The position numbers and the translations under genes are program-made. The notes under the pieces are model-generated. The model did no database searches. It saw nothing but the letters and a program-made list of their open reading frames with translations, and was not told the origin of the DNA. From JAVVUJ01 sp964461765 (GTDB lineage: Bacteria > Bacillota > Clostridia > Peptostreptococcales > Anaerovoracaceae): 64,000 nt of DNA. The stretch is taken from assembly GCA_964461765.1 (NCBI GenBank), contig CAYWVS010000005.1, forward strand, positions 1 through 64,000, read 5' to 3'. Of the stretch, positions 18,870 through 28,349 are shown piece after piece (position 1 is the first letter of the stretch; every line of letters starts with the position of its first letter).

Positions 18870-19580
18870 ATGAAAACGAAACTTCAAGAAATTATTGACG
18901 AATCAAATAATATCGTATTCTTTGGAGGGGCGGGGGTATCCACCGAAAGCGGTATCCCGGATTTTCGCAGCACCGACGGGCTTTATCATACCAAATATAA
19001 GTATGAACCTGAAAGAATCCTTTCTCACAGCTTTTTTCTCCATGAACCGGAAGAGTTTTACACATTTTACAGGGATAAAATGCTTTATTTGGATGCAAAA
19101 CCTAACATGGCACATGTGAAGTTGGCAGAGTTGGAGAGAAAGGGAAAGCTGAAAGCTGTCATCACTCAGAATATCGATGGGCTCCATTCTTTGGCAGGGA
19201 GTCAAAAGGTGCTGGAGCTTCATGGTTCTGTATTGCGGAATTTTTGCATGGATTGTGGAAAGCCTTACGGTGTGGAGCACATTGTACAGATTAAGGGAAT
19301 TCCCAAATGCATTTGCGGCGGTATAGTCAAGCCCGATGTGGTACTTTATGAAGAAGCCTTAAATGAAACCATGATGGAAGAAGCTGTTGAATTGATTTCT
19401 CAGGCGGAGATCCTGATTGTGGGGGGAACATCTCTCAACGTATATCCCGCAGCAGGATTGATCAACTATTACTGTGGAAATAAATTAATCCTAATCAACA
19501 AGGCGGCTACTCCCTTTGACAGAAGGGCCAATCTCATCATCAACCACAGTATCGGTCAGGTTTTTGGAGAACTGGAATAG
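18870..19580 (+). CDS. cobB: NAD-dependent protein deacylase (sirtuin)
   Basis: A Sir2-family enzyme of 236 residues that removes acyl groups from lysines using NAD. Motifs: GAGVSTESGIPDFRS (NAD loop, from about residue 20), QNIDGLH (100-106), catalytic H118 in LHGS, four zinc cysteines (126, 129, 147, 149) and GTSLNVYPA near the C-terminus. Length is normal for bacterial class III/U sirtuins. AGGAGGG precedes the ATG. dinB follows 45 bp later, probably co-transcribed; a functional link is not obvious. Confidence 0.92.
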   Translation: MKTKLQEIIDESNNIVFFGGAGVSTESGIPDFRSTDGLYHTKYKYEPERILSHSFFLHEPEEFYTFYRDKMLYLDAKPNMAHVKLAELERKGKLKAVITQNIDGLHSLAGSQKVLELHGSVLRNFCMDCGKPYGVEHIVQIKGIPKCICGGIVKPDVVLYEEALNETMMEEAVELISQAEILIVGGTSLNVYPAAGLINYYCGNKLILINKAATPFDRRANLIINHSIGQVFGELE

Positions 19581-19631
19581 GTATGAAATGGATGAAATGG
19601 ATTTTAACAATCAATAATTTGGAGGATGATG

Positions 19632-20864
19632 ATGGTGAAATCAGAATGTAGGAATTTAGAAAGAACGATTTTACATTGTGATTTAAACGGATTTTACGCC
19701 TCTGTGGAGTGTGCCTTGAATCCGGCATTAAAGGAGGTACCCATGGCAGTGGGTGGAAATCCTGAAAATCGCCATGGAATTATTTTGGCTAAAAATGAAT
19801 TGGCAAAAAAATATAACGTTAAAACTGCAGAGACTATTTGGCAGGCTAAGCGGAAATGTCCGGATTTGGTGATGGTGGCACCTCATCACGGAGAATATGC
19901 CCGCTATTCCCGCTTGGTAAACCAAATCTATGCAGAATTCACAGATTTAATAGAGCCCTTTGGCATTGATGAAAGTTGGCTGGATGTAACGGCCGTGTCC
20001 AACTTGTTTGGAAGTGGTCCTGAAATTGCAGATAAACTGAGGACAATTGTAAAGGAACGGTTGGACTTAACCATTTCCGTAGGTGTTTCCTTTAATAAAA
20101 TCTTTGCAAAGTTGGGCAGTGACTATAAAAAGCCGGATGCCACCACCGTTATTTCTCGTGAAAATTATAAGGAACTGGTCTTTCCTTTACCTGTTTCAGA
20201 CCTTTTATATGTGGGTAAGATTGCTACAGAAGTTTTAAGAGGCCTCAATATCCGAACCATCGGACAGCTTGCAGCAAGTGACAAGGGTTTGGTTTCTGCA
20301 AAGCTGGGGAAGATGGGGGAAATGATTCACGACTATGCCAATGGCAGGGATGATAGCCCGGTGAAGCCTGCCGCTGAGGGAAGAGAGGTTAAGTCCGTGG
20401 GAAACGGTATGACCTTTAAACGAGATTTAGTCGGCTTTCAGGATATTAAAACAGGGGTTTGGGCTTTGGCCGATGAAGTGGCAGGGCGAATGAGAAAATA
20501 TGGGGTAAAATGTCACGTAGTGCAGGTACTTATTAAGGACCCCAATTTTAAGAGTATTTCCAGGCAGAGAACTCTATCGGTACCAACCTACCTGGCCAAG
20601 GAAATTGCTGATACATCTATGGAAATTATCAGAGAATGTTGGAATGAAAATGCTCCCATCCGAATGCTCACCATAACCGGGGCAAACCTAACAGGGGAGA
20701 CAGCTTACAGGGAACAGCTTTCTTTTTTAGAGGAAAAGTCCCATTTCGATAGGGGTAAGCAAGAGAAATTAGAAAATACCTTGGATGAAATTCGCCAAAA
20801 GTATGGCAAGAAATCCGTGGAATTGGGCGGTATTTTGAAAAATGATATCGGGGTTCATGATTAA
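19632..20864 (+). CDS. dinB: DNA polymerase IV (Y-family)
   Basis: An error-prone translesion polymerase of about 410 residues. The first metal Asp is in HCDLNGFYASVE and the catalytic Asp-Glu pair in PFGIDESWLD. A helix-hairpin-helix region (IRTIGQLAA) and a little-finger domain complete it. Three ATG codons run from 19626; the third (19632) has the right distance from GGAGG at 19621-19625, so I start there. No LexA box is recognised upstream, and the gene appears to share the sirtuin promoter. Confidence 0.92.
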   Translation: MVKSECRNLERTILHCDLNGFYASVECALNPALKEVPMAVGGNPENRHGIILAKNELAKKYNVKTAETIWQAKRKCPDLVMVAPHHGEYARYSRLVNQIYAEFTDLIEPFGIDESWLDVTAVSNLFGSGPEIADKLRTIVKERLDLTISVGVSFNKIFAKLGSDYKKPDATTVISRENYKELVFPLPVSDLLYVGKIATEVLRGLNIRTIGQLAASDKGLVSAKLGKMGEMIHDYANGRDDSPVKPAAEGREVKSVGNGMTFKRDLVGFQDIKTGVWALADEVAGRMRKYGVKCHVVQVLIKDPNFKSISRQRTLSVPTYLAKEIADTSMEIIRECWNENAPIRMLTITGANLTGETAYREQLSFLEEKSHFDRGKQEKLENTLDEIRQKYGKKSVELGGILKNDIGVHD

Positions 20865-20981
20865 TAAATATTGTTTATTGAAATTACAAATATTTAAAAA
20901 TTTCCCATATTGATTTAAATTTATTGAATAAAACATTAAAAATCAGAAAGTACTAAGAATTGAAAAAGAACGGAGAAAAAA

Positions 20982-21977
20982 ATGAATTCACTAGGTTCCA
21001 ATTTATTAGTGCAGATGACGCTAATTTCCTTGGGTTTTATTATTATGTCAGTTTCAATATTTTTATATTTTAAACTGACAAAAAAAATCGACTTGGTCAA
21101 AGGACATATAGACAACTTAACCATGACTCTATTTAGACTTTATTTAGTTTTGATGATATTTTTCTTAATAGGTTATGGAGTTATTGATGCATCTTTGAAA
21201 TTAGGACTATCCTTTAATAGCATGCTATTAGTAAGTTTCATTTTCTTTTTCGGTAGTATATTTGTAATCATTGGAATCATTGTTCAACTTCGTCTTACAG
21301 ATGGCATTTATCGAGGTAATATTCAAGTGATTAAAACCTTGGTAAGTGCAGTAGAAGCCAGAGATTTAAACCTCAAGGGACATTCTATGCACGTTATGGC
21401 TATTACACTTCTCATCTACGATCATATGCCAAGGAATAAGATTCAAGGAATAGACAGAGAAAAATTAGAATACGCCAGCTTGTTACACGATATTGGTAAA
21501 TTGGGTATTCCGGAAAGTATTTTAAACAAACCGGGAAAACTCAACGATGAAGAATGGGTGATTATGAAGGATCATCCCCGTATAGGAACGGTAATCTTAA
21601 AGGATATTATTGGTCTTCAGGATACAAACGATTGGATTCTTTACCATCATGAAAGAATGGATGGAAAAGGTTATTATCACTTGGCGGGAGAAAACATTCC
21701 TATGGCTGCAAAGATCATTTCTACAGCGGATACCTATTCTGCTATCGTTATGCGCCGATCTTACAAAAAAGCTTTAGAACATCACGATGCCATAAAGATT
21801 ATGAGGGAATGTGTGGGGACTCAGCTTGATCCCTGTATCTTTGAAGTCTTTTCTAAAATCAATGAAATCGAAGTGAAAAAGCATCTTTCTTTATTGGAGC
21901 AAAGCCAACAACTAAACGAAGATATTCCTTCGGAAAAGGCAATTTTCCTTGCATCTGAAAAGATAGAAAATGAATGA
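20982..21977 (+). CDS. Membrane HD-GYP domain protein
   Basis: A probable cyclic-di-GMP phosphodiesterase of 331 residues. Three hydrophobic helices (about 9-31, 49-70, 81-103) are followed by an HD-GYP domain (about 115-300) with H169-D170 in LLHDIGK and H222-H223 in YHHERMDGKG. The GYP motif reads GYY, so the last Pro is lost. The metal ligands are nevertheless present. It is a lone gene, convergent with the TauE exporter. Activity on c-di-GMP is inferred from the family only. Confidence 0.88.
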   Translation: MNSLGSNLLVQMTLISLGFIIMSVSIFLYFKLTKKIDLVKGHIDNLTMTLFRLYLVLMIFFLIGYGVIDASLKLGLSFNSMLLVSFIFFFGSIFVIIGIIVQLRLTDGIYRGNIQVIKTLVSAVEARDLNLKGHSMHVMAITLLIYDHMPRNKIQGIDREKLEYASLLHDIGKLGIPESILNKPGKLNDEEWVIMKDHPRIGTVILKDIIGLQDTNDWILYHHERMDGKGYYHLAGENIPMAAKIISTADTYSAIVMRRSYKKALEHHDAIKIMRECVGTQLDPCIFEVFSKINEIEVKKHLSLLEQSQQLNEDIPSEKAIFLASEKIENE

Positions 21978-21994
21978 TGAGCATTTTGCAGAAA

Positions 21995-22768
21995 TCACAA
22001 TAATCTAACAATGTTAAAGAGATTGATTACGATGACAAGGGAGAGGACACAGTTAAAAGTGAATAATATCTTTTTCTCCGTGAGTCGCTTACCGATTTTT
22101 GAACCTAAGATTCCCCCAATGATCCCGGCAGGAATCATGAGGAGCAAAAGCCTTAAATCAAAATTTTTGAGATCTCCCAGTAAGAATACTTGCAGAACCT
22201 TAGCCGACTGTGAAAACAAGATTAAAATGATGGAATTCACAGCGGCTTTTTTCGTGTCCATGGAAAAAAACAAGGATAGGATCACTATATTAATGGGTCC
22301 ACCGCCGATTCCAAAATAACTAGAAATGGTTCCAAGCAATATGCCGATGGCCGCAACAAATCCATTGCTTTCAATTTGGAAGGTTTTATATCGATTCCAC
22401 CTATTCATATACAGGAGGACAAAGAGCAAAAGTAGCGTCAATCCGGAACTCTGTATAATTTTAATCACCGTTTCATTATTGATGGAAGAAATAGATTTAT
22501 TAAAAAGGTAATTCCCTAAATTTCCCCCCAAGGCTCCGCCAAGGGCCAAAAAAACACCGGTTTTCAACTGAAATTTTGTCCCTGACATCAGGTGTTTTCC
22601 TGTGGAGGCTATAGCCATAGATAGCACCGTAAAGGAGGAAAGCAGGTTGATGGTAGCCACATCATAGGGGCTGAATATATCCAAAATCGGTTTGATGATG
22701 ATGCCTCCACCCAGTCCGGATATGGCGCCTACCGTGCAGGCCAGAAAAGCTACGAAAAAGTATAACAT
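21995..22768 (-). CDS. TauE/SafE-family sulfite/organosulfonate exporter-like protein
   Basis: An integral membrane protein of 257 residues with about eight helices. Two related halves each carry the family's glycine-rich start (ISGLGGGIIIKP near residue 20 and SYFGIGGGPINI near residue 150). The family moves small anions such as sulfite, sulfonates or sulfoacetate; the substrate here is unknown. It is a lone gene on the minus strand, and its stop is 17 bp from the stop of the HD-GYP gene. Confidence 0.85.
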   Translation of the reverse strand: MLYFFVAFLACTVGAISGLGGGIIIKPILDIFSPYDVATINLLSSFTVLSMAIASTGKHLMSGTKFQLKTGVFLALGGALGGNLGNYLFNKSISSINNETVIKIIQSSGLTLLLLFVLLYMNRWNRYKTFQIESNGFVAAIGILLGTISSYFGIGGGPINIVILSLFFSMDTKKAAVNSIILILFSQSAKVLQVFLLGDLKNFDLRLLLLMIPAGIIGGILGSKIGKRLTEKKILFTFNCVLSLVIVINLFNIVRLL

Positions 22769-23005
22769 ATGGGTTTCCTTTAAATTTGTATTTAAGTGTT
22801 AAAAATTATATTGGCTTAAAGAAATAAAGAAACTCTAAGCTAGGGTTAAGCTTGGGTTAAACTTGGGTTATCAAATTAAGTCGGCAAGGTTTAATCAGTT
22901 AACTTAGTATTGTCTATTATTAACAACAAAGAGATAGTTCATGTAATTTTAGACCCATTTAAATATTTGAAAAAATTTTTTATTGGAGGTTCTATAAATT
23001 TTATC

Positions 23006-23033
23006 TTGACATATTATAAATATTGTATATAAT
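23006..23033 (+). promoter_or_regulatory. Promoter of the GntR-ABC operon
   Basis: TTGACA (23006-23011), 16 bp, then TATAAT (23028-23033). It is the best sigma-A match in the window and lies about 80 bp before the GntR start. Confidence 0.75.
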
Positions 23034-23048
23034 TAATATATACAATAT
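23020..23048. promoter_or_regulatory. Perfect 11-bp inverted repeat over the -10 box, likely GntR operator
   Basis: ATATTGTATAT (23020-23030) and its exact complement ATATACAATAT (23038-23048) flank a 7-bp centre and cover the -10 hexamer. A repressor bound here would block polymerase. The YtrA-type regulator encoded just downstream is the obvious candidate, giving autoregulation. Confidence 0.7.
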
Positions 23049-23112
23049 AGAAATAGTTAGTTTCTCAGCAATAAAAATTAGAGAAAGAAATGGAGGGGAA
23101 AAATATTCACAG

Positions 23113-23487
23113 ATGGATATTGTAATCAGCAATTCGGGAGCGGTACCCATATACGAGCAAATTGTTTCTCAGATAAAAGGTTTGATCATTTCCGGAAAGC
23201 TGAAAGAAGGGGATGCTTTACCTTCCATGAGAATTTTAGCGAAAGAACTCAGGATTAGTGTCATCACTACAAAGAGGGCATATGAAGAATTGGAACACGA
23301 GGGTTTTATCGTTTCCATTACCGGAAAGGGAAGCTTTGTGGCTGAGCGAAATATGGAAATTGTAAGGGAAGAATACTTAAAAAACATTGAATTTTATATG
23401 CAAAAGATTTATGACGAGTCAGTAAAATGCAACTTAACCCTGGAAGAGATAATGGAAATGTTTGAAATCGTTTTTAGAGGAGAATGA
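23113..23487 (+). CDS. GntR-family regulator (YtrA type)
   Basis: A short repressor of 125 residues: a winged helix (about 10-80; PIYEQIVSQIKGLIISGKL, LPSMRILAKELRIS, GFIVSITGKGSFVA) and a short helical tail for dimerisation, as in the YtrA subfamily. ATG 23113 with GGAGGGG upstream is preferred to TTG 23023, which would place the operator inside the gene. It heads a three-gene operon with an ABC ATPase and permease, the usual context of YtrA regulators that control wall-antibiotic or stress ABC systems. Confidence 0.88.
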   Translation: MDIVISNSGAVPIYEQIVSQIKGLIISGKLKEGDALPSMRILAKELRISVITTKRAYEELEHEGFIVSITGKGSFVAERNMEIVREEYLKNIEFYMQKIYDESVKCNLTLEEIMEMFEIVFRGE

Positions 23488-23488
23488 C

Positions 23489-24352
23489 ATGGATGCGTTA
23501 ATTTTAAAGGATGTGACGAAAAAATATGATGGTTTTACACTGGACAAAGTGAACCTTACGGTGCCACAAGGTGTAATCATGGGATTCATAGGAGAAAATG
23601 GGGCAGGCAAAAGCACCACCATCAATTTAATTTTAGATTTGATCAAAAGAGATCAAGGTCAGATTTTTGTCTTTGGAAAAGATAATCAGGATAACTTTCA
23701 ATCATCAAAGGAGCATATCGGCGTAGTTATGGACGAATGTTGTTTTCCGGAAAACTTAAACGCTATCCATATCAATCGTGTTTTGAAGAATATCTTTCAT
23801 ACTTGGAACGAGAAAACCTTTGAAGCTTACATAGAAAAGTTTCAATTGCCTAAAAAAAAGATTATTAAGGAATATTCTAAAGGAATGAAGATGAAGATTT
23901 CCATTGCAGCGGCTCTGTCCCATGACAGCAAGCTATTGATTTTGGATGAGGCCACCAGCGGGCTTGATCCCATCGTCAGGGATGAGATATTAGATATCTT
24001 GTTAGAGTTTATAGCTGACGAGAACCATTCCATCTTTATTTCCTCACATATCATAAGTGATCTGGAAAAAATTTGCGATTACATCACTTTTTTGCACAAA
24101 GGTAAAGTGATTTTTACTCATTCTAAGGATGATTTGCTTGAGAGTTTTGGAATATTAAAGTGTTCCCATGAACAATTGGCAGGTATAGATCCCCAAAACA
24201 TTTTGGGAGTGAGAAAAAATTCCTTTGGAGCTGAAGCCCTGGTTTATAAGAAAAATATGGATAGAGGAATGATTATTGACAGAGCTTCTATTGAGGATAT
24301 CATGTTGTTTTATATTAAGGAGGGTGCAGAAAATGAAGGGCTTTATTTATAA
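23489..24352 (+). CDS. ABC transporter ATP-binding protein
   Basis: An ATPase of 287 residues: Walker A GENGAGKSTT, Q-loop region, signature YSKGMKMKIS (a divergent LSGGQ, common in YtrB-like proteins), Walker B LLILDEATSGLD and the switch His in FISSHI. The C-terminal 60 residues are an extra domain. Its ATG is one base after the GntR stop. It pairs with the permease that follows. Substrate unknown; efflux or protection from a wall-active compound is typical for the family. Confidence 0.88.
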   Translation: MDALILKDVTKKYDGFTLDKVNLTVPQGVIMGFIGENGAGKSTTINLILDLIKRDQGQIFVFGKDNQDNFQSSKEHIGVVMDECCFPENLNAIHINRVLKNIFHTWNEKTFEAYIEKFQLPKKKIIKEYSKGMKMKISIAAALSHDSKLLILDEATSGLDPIVRDEILDILLEFIADENHSIFISSHIISDLEKICDYITFLHKGKVIFTHSKDDLLESFGILKCSHEQLAGIDPQNILGVRKNSFGAEALVYKKNMDRGMIIDRASIEDIMLFYIKEGAENEGLYL

Positions 24353-24941
24353 AGATTTAATGATTTTAGCAAATCAGATGAAAATACTAATTGTCATGAC
24401 TATATTTTATATGGCTGTATCTATCATCAGTGGAAATGCGGAGATGTTCGGAGGTCTTATGGCCATATTGTGTTCTGTTTTACCTATCACTACTATTGCT
24501 TATGATGAAAAAGCGAAATGGGATAAATATGCGTTGACTATGCCCGTCAGTAGAAACCAATTGGTTTTAAACAAATATGGACTTGGGCTACTTTTGTCTG
24601 GATTTGTATTTGTCTTTAACCTTGTTGTTCAACTGATTTTTCAAAATACCTTAAAGGAATCCCTTTTGGTGACTACCATATTATTTGGGGCAAGCCTCTT
24701 TATCATAAGTATTCTATTTCCTGTGATTTTCAAATTTGGTGTGGAAAAGGGTAGGATTTTAATGATTATTATTATGTTAATACCTGTATTCTTCTTTGTA
24801 TTAATTGAAAAATGGGGAATTACCTTTTCTTCTGAGTTTTTTAATATATTACCTATAATTGCAGTAGTAGGGATTGGAACCATGATGATTATTTCCATCT
24901 TTTTATCCTGTAAAATATATGGAAATAAGGAATGGAATTAG
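24333..24941 (+). CDS. ABC-2 type permease subunit
   Basis: A six-helix membrane protein of 202 residues, starting MKGFIYKDLMILANQ as usual for small ABC-2 permeases of GntR operons. The start at ATG 24333 with AAGGAGGG lies inside the end of the ATPase gene (20-bp overlap), so translation is coupled. The annotated frame could run further upstream, but the membrane-protein start is clear. Last gene of the operon. Confidence 0.82.
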   Translation: MKGFIYKDLMILANQMKILIVMTIFYMAVSIISGNAEMFGGLMAILCSVLPITTIAYDEKAKWDKYALTMPVSRNQLVLNKYGLGLLLSGFVFVFNLVVQLIFQNTLKESLLVTTILFGASLFIISILFPVIFKFGVEKGRILMIIIMLIPVFFFVLIEKWGITFSSEFFNILPIIAVVGIGTMMIISIFLSCKIYGNKEWN

Positions 24942-24980
24942 TTGATTCGTCTTTTATAGCTGTGCCATGTGGTAACTTTT

Positions 24981-25010
24981 TTTGATATTGCGAATATCGT
25001 CTTCGACAAT
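24981..25010 (+). repeat. Dispersed palindromic repeat, copy 3 (short)
   Basis: TTTGATATT-GCG-AATATCGTCTTCGACAAT matches the shared module of copies 1 and 2: a GATATT/AATATC stem with a 3-base loop, then the CGTCTTCGAC part. It lies 40 bp after the permease stop and just before the terminator. Confidence 0.65.
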
Positions 25011-25029
25011 AATTCCATAAATTAAAATA

Positions 25030-25058
25030 CCCGTTCTTTTTAAAGGGCGGGATTTTTT
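25030..25058 (+). terminator. Terminator of the GntR-ABC operon
   Basis: A 10-bp stem, CCCGTTCTTT with AAAGGGCGGG (two G-U pairs), followed by ATTTTTT. Confidence 0.8.
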
Positions 25059-25170
25059 GTATATAAAGAGTGTAAAGAAATAGAATTTCCTCTTGCAGGA
25101 TTTTTCAGAAAACCTTATAATGAATGAGTAATTATACATCAATTGTTTCTAACACATAGGGAGTTTATTT

Positions 25171-26745
25171 ATGGAGTATCATCTGAGTTCAAGCTTAATT
25201 CGCCGTTTAATCGACAACACACCTATCGCATATATCATTTTGGACGATCAATTCCGCATTCATTATATTAACGATTTTTTTCTTAAATTGCGAAATTTAG
25301 ATATGGAAACCACTATGGGCGAGGTTTGCTACAATATTTCCAATGGAGGAAGCATGTGCAATCTGTGTGCCGTGGCTCAAGCCTTAAAAACCGGAGAAAA
25401 AACCATGATTTCCAGAAAGGATATTCTCCCAAATGGCACAGTTCGGTTTATTGATGACTATGCCATTCCACTTTATAAAAACGAGCAAAATGGTACCCAA
25501 TATATCTTGGAAATCATGGCAAACCGTACGGAAGAGATGTTGGCAATTGAGCAGAAAAATGAAGATTACAATGAAATTCTATTTATCCTTTCGGCTCTTT
25601 TGGAAGCAAAGGATGTTTATACAGCAACCCATTCCAATAGTGTAAATACTCTTTCCGTGAAGCTTGCCAAGGCTATGAATCTTTCTTCCGAAGAAATTTT
25701 TAACATTTCTGTAGCAGCCAACCTGCACGATTTAGGGAAGGTAAAAATTGCGAATTCTATTATTAATAAAGCAGGGAAGTTGACGGATGAGGAATACCAA
25801 GCCATAAAATCCCATCCTGTTTCATCCTACGATATGCTACATGGACTATCTAGCTTTGATTCTGTACGTGAAATGGTACTTAGCCATCATGAACGTTATG
25901 ATGGAAAAGGATACCCAAAGGGTTTAATGCAAGATGAGATTTCTTTAGGTGCCAAAATTATTGCGGTAGCAGATACCTACGATGCAATTACCTCAACACG
26001 TTCATATCGAAAAGCCTTAAGCCACGAATATGCGCTGGAAGAAATCGCAAGAGTTTCAGGAACTCAGTTAGATCCTCAGGTGGTGGATGCCTTTGTTAAA
26101 ATGAAATTTGATAATGACCATGATGGCACAGATCTCCCTAATGAAGAAAGTTCAACCATTGAAAGGTCTTTAAATCAACGTATAGTTCAGTCCGAGAATA
26201 GAGTAATTCTCAGTGATTTTGAAAAAATCATCGACGAAGAACGAATGATTGCTGAAATATTTAATCAAACACCCTGCGGGTACATTTTAATGGATATAAA
26301 TCAAAAGGTATTATACGCCAATGAGTATTTTTTAAATTACATGGAATTTAAAAAATCGGATATTGTAGGGAGAGTCTGTTATGATGCTGGAGGCTTGGGA
26401 ACAGAACCATGTGTGAATTGCCCTGTTTTAAGATCTATAGAAAGTGGGAAGCTGGAACGCACCAGGCAAGAACAAACCATTAACGGGAGCTTAAAGATTT
26501 TCGACATGTTCGCTATACCATTATTCGAAAACGGAGAGATTCAATTTGTGGTGGAAATGGTAATTGACCGAACCAAGGAAGTATTATCCTTGCGAGAACG
26601 GGAAAAGGATTTTGAAAAGTTAATTGAAATGCTAAGAAAATTGTTGAATGAGCAGATCATTCAAACTGAAGGGGGAAAAATCTCTCAAGAAATAATAAAT
26701 TTAAACAATAGATTAAATGATATTATAGAGAAATATAAAAATTAA
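25171..26745 (+). CDS. PAS-HD-GYP-PAS signalling protein
   Basis: A soluble sensor and probable cyclic-di-GMP phosphodiesterase of 524 residues. PAS 1 covers about 8-120, an intact HD-GYP domain about 130-310 (H186-D187 in LHDLGK; H239-H240 in SHHERYDGKGYPKG) and PAS 2 about 365-480, then a charged helical end. Both PAS domains carry the same three-cysteine pattern (C53, C63, C66; C403, C414, C417), so they arose by duplication and may hold a metal, FeS or redox centre. It is monocistronic. The catalytic part is complete, unlike the protein at 20982. Confidence 0.88.
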   Translation: MEYHLSSSLIRRLIDNTPIAYIILDDQFRIHYINDFFLKLRNLDMETTMGEVCYNISNGGSMCNLCAVAQALKTGEKTMISRKDILPNGTVRFIDDYAIPLYKNEQNGTQYILEIMANRTEEMLAIEQKNEDYNEILFILSALLEAKDVYTATHSNSVNTLSVKLAKAMNLSSEEIFNISVAANLHDLGKVKIANSIINKAGKLTDEEYQAIKSHPVSSYDMLHGLSSFDSVREMVLSHHERYDGKGYPKGLMQDEISLGAKIIAVADTYDAITSTRSYRKALSHEYALEEIARVSGTQLDPQVVDAFVKMKFDNDHDGTDLPNEESSTIERSLNQRIVQSENRVILSDFEKIIDEERMIAEIFNQTPCGYILMDINQKVLYANEYFLNYMEFKKSDIVGRVCYDAGGLGTEPCVNCPVLRSIESGKLERTRQEQTINGSLKIFDMFAIPLFENGEIQFVVEMVIDRTKEVLSLREREKDFEKLIEMLRKLLNEQIIQTEGGKISQEIINLNNRLNDIIEKYKN

Positions 26746-26973
26746 AAAGAAGAAATATACAAAATGCAATTTTTAAATTTATAATAAAACAAACATTGGT
26801 TCATATTTAGTCGAAATAAAGGGTACTATAATTCATAAAGCATTTAAACAGCCTCGAAGCTTACTCTGTTAATTTACATATGTACAGTTGTTCCCAATAC
26901 CCACTCTATTTCTGAAAACAACAGACACATTATATGTTCCAATGGACATTCTTTGGAGTAACAGAGGTAAATC

Positions 26974-28317
26974 ATGAAAAATCCCAAGCAAAACTACAGT
27001 TTATTTACAGCCATTGCAATGATCGTAGGCATCGTCATTGGATCAGGCATTTTTTTCAAAGCGGACAATATGCTTGTTTACACCGACGGAGATGTCGGAA
27101 AGGCGGTCATCATTTTCTGTGTGGCGGCTTTCAGTATCATCTTTGGAAGCTTGTGCCTTAGCTTGCTGGCATCTCTCACCAACAAACCCGGAGGATTGAT
27201 CACCTATGCCGATGAGTTTGTGAATAAAAGGTTTGCCTGTGCCTTAGGCTGGTTTCAACTATATATCTATTATCCAACCTTAACGGTTGTGCTGTCTTGG
27301 GTCTCAGGGATTTACCTTGGCGTAGTATTTAATTTGAATTTACAACTAAAGGGGCAAATTCTGTTAGGTTTTCTGTGGTTTCTTATTTGCTTTGGATATA
27401 ACATCCTCTCCGCAAAGATCGGGGGAAAGGTTCAGGAAATTGCAACGATTGTAAAGCTCATTCCCCTTTTTGCCATAGGTGCGGCAGGAATGTTTCTGGG
27501 TCATCCCTTGGAAGCTCTTATGAATCCTACACCGGAATTGGTGGCTGCGGGAACTTCTTTGGCATGGGTTTCTGCCATCGGCCCTGTGGCCTTTTCCTTT
27601 GATGGTTGGATCGTTTCAACAGCAGTGGCACATGAAGTGAAAAATTCAAAAAAAAATGTACCCAGAGCTTTGGTGGCAGCACCTCTCTTTATTTTGGCGG
27701 CGTATCTGCTATATTTCTTAGGGATCTGTGGATATATAGGACCGGAAAAAGTAATGGAGCTAGGCGATGAGAGCGTGTCCCTTTTGGCAAGGGAAATCTT
27801 TGGTCCCGGATTTGCCTCTGCTATCATGGTATTTGTGGTCATTTCCATCATGGGTACCACCAACGGTTTGGTTTTAGGGTATATGAGAGTTCCCTATTCT
27901 TTGGGGCTTCGAAACATGATTCCCGGTTCAAAATATGTACAAAACTTGGATTCCAAGACGAATATGCCTATTCATTCAGCTTTTTATTGCATGGGTATCT
28001 GTCTGATTTGGTGGGTTATTCATTACTTTACCATGAGTACAGGGTTATTACCTAATTCGGATATCTCGGAGATCGCCATTGTAATCAGTTATATCCTCTA
28101 TGTGTTTTTGTATTACCAATGCTTTAAGCTTTGGAGGGTCGGTAAGGTTCAGCAGTTCCAAAAGGGTGTTATTTACCCTGTACTAGCGACACTGGGTTCT
28201 TTGTTTATTCTAATTGGGGGATTGCAAAATCCGAAATTCTTTCTTTTTGTGGGGGTTTCTTTGTTGGCTGTACTGGGGGGAGCTTGGTACGGGAAAAATG
28301 CCACGGATATTTCATAG
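26974..28317 (+). CDS. APC-family amino acid permease
   Basis: A 12-helix amino acid transporter of 447 residues. It begins with the APC helix-1 motif (AIAMIVGIVIGSGIFFK) and continues with the conserved GPVAFSFDGW segment in helix 6. It most resembles the serine/threonine or L-type exchangers of Clostridia, but the substrate is not decidable. The 228-bp leader has a TATAAT at 26827 without a good -35. It is convergent with the TetR gene. Confidence 0.87.
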   Translation: MKNPKQNYSLFTAIAMIVGIVIGSGIFFKADNMLVYTDGDVGKAVIIFCVAAFSIIFGSLCLSLLASLTNKPGGLITYADEFVNKRFACALGWFQLYIYYPTLTVVLSWVSGIYLGVVFNLNLQLKGQILLGFLWFLICFGYNILSAKIGGKVQEIATIVKLIPLFAIGAAGMFLGHPLEALMNPTPELVAAGTSLAWVSAIGPVAFSFDGWIVSTAVAHEVKNSKKNVPRALVAAPLFILAAYLLYFLGICGYIGPEKVMELGDESVSLLAREIFGPGFASAIMVFVVISIMGTTNGLVLGYMRVPYSLGLRNMIPGSKYVQNLDSKTNMPIHSAFYCMGICLIWWVIHYFTMSTGLLPNSDISEIAIVISYILYVFLYYQCFKLWRVGKVQQFQKGVIYPVLATLGSLFILIGGLQNPKFFLFVGVSLLAVLGGAWYGKNATDIS

Positions 28318-28349
28318 GAACAAAAATTTAACAGTTCTAGAGAAGGTGA

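Noticed and set aside
26746..26973. Riboswitch before the amino acid permease
   Set aside because: The 228-bp leader shows no lysine, T-box or other core motif that I recognise.
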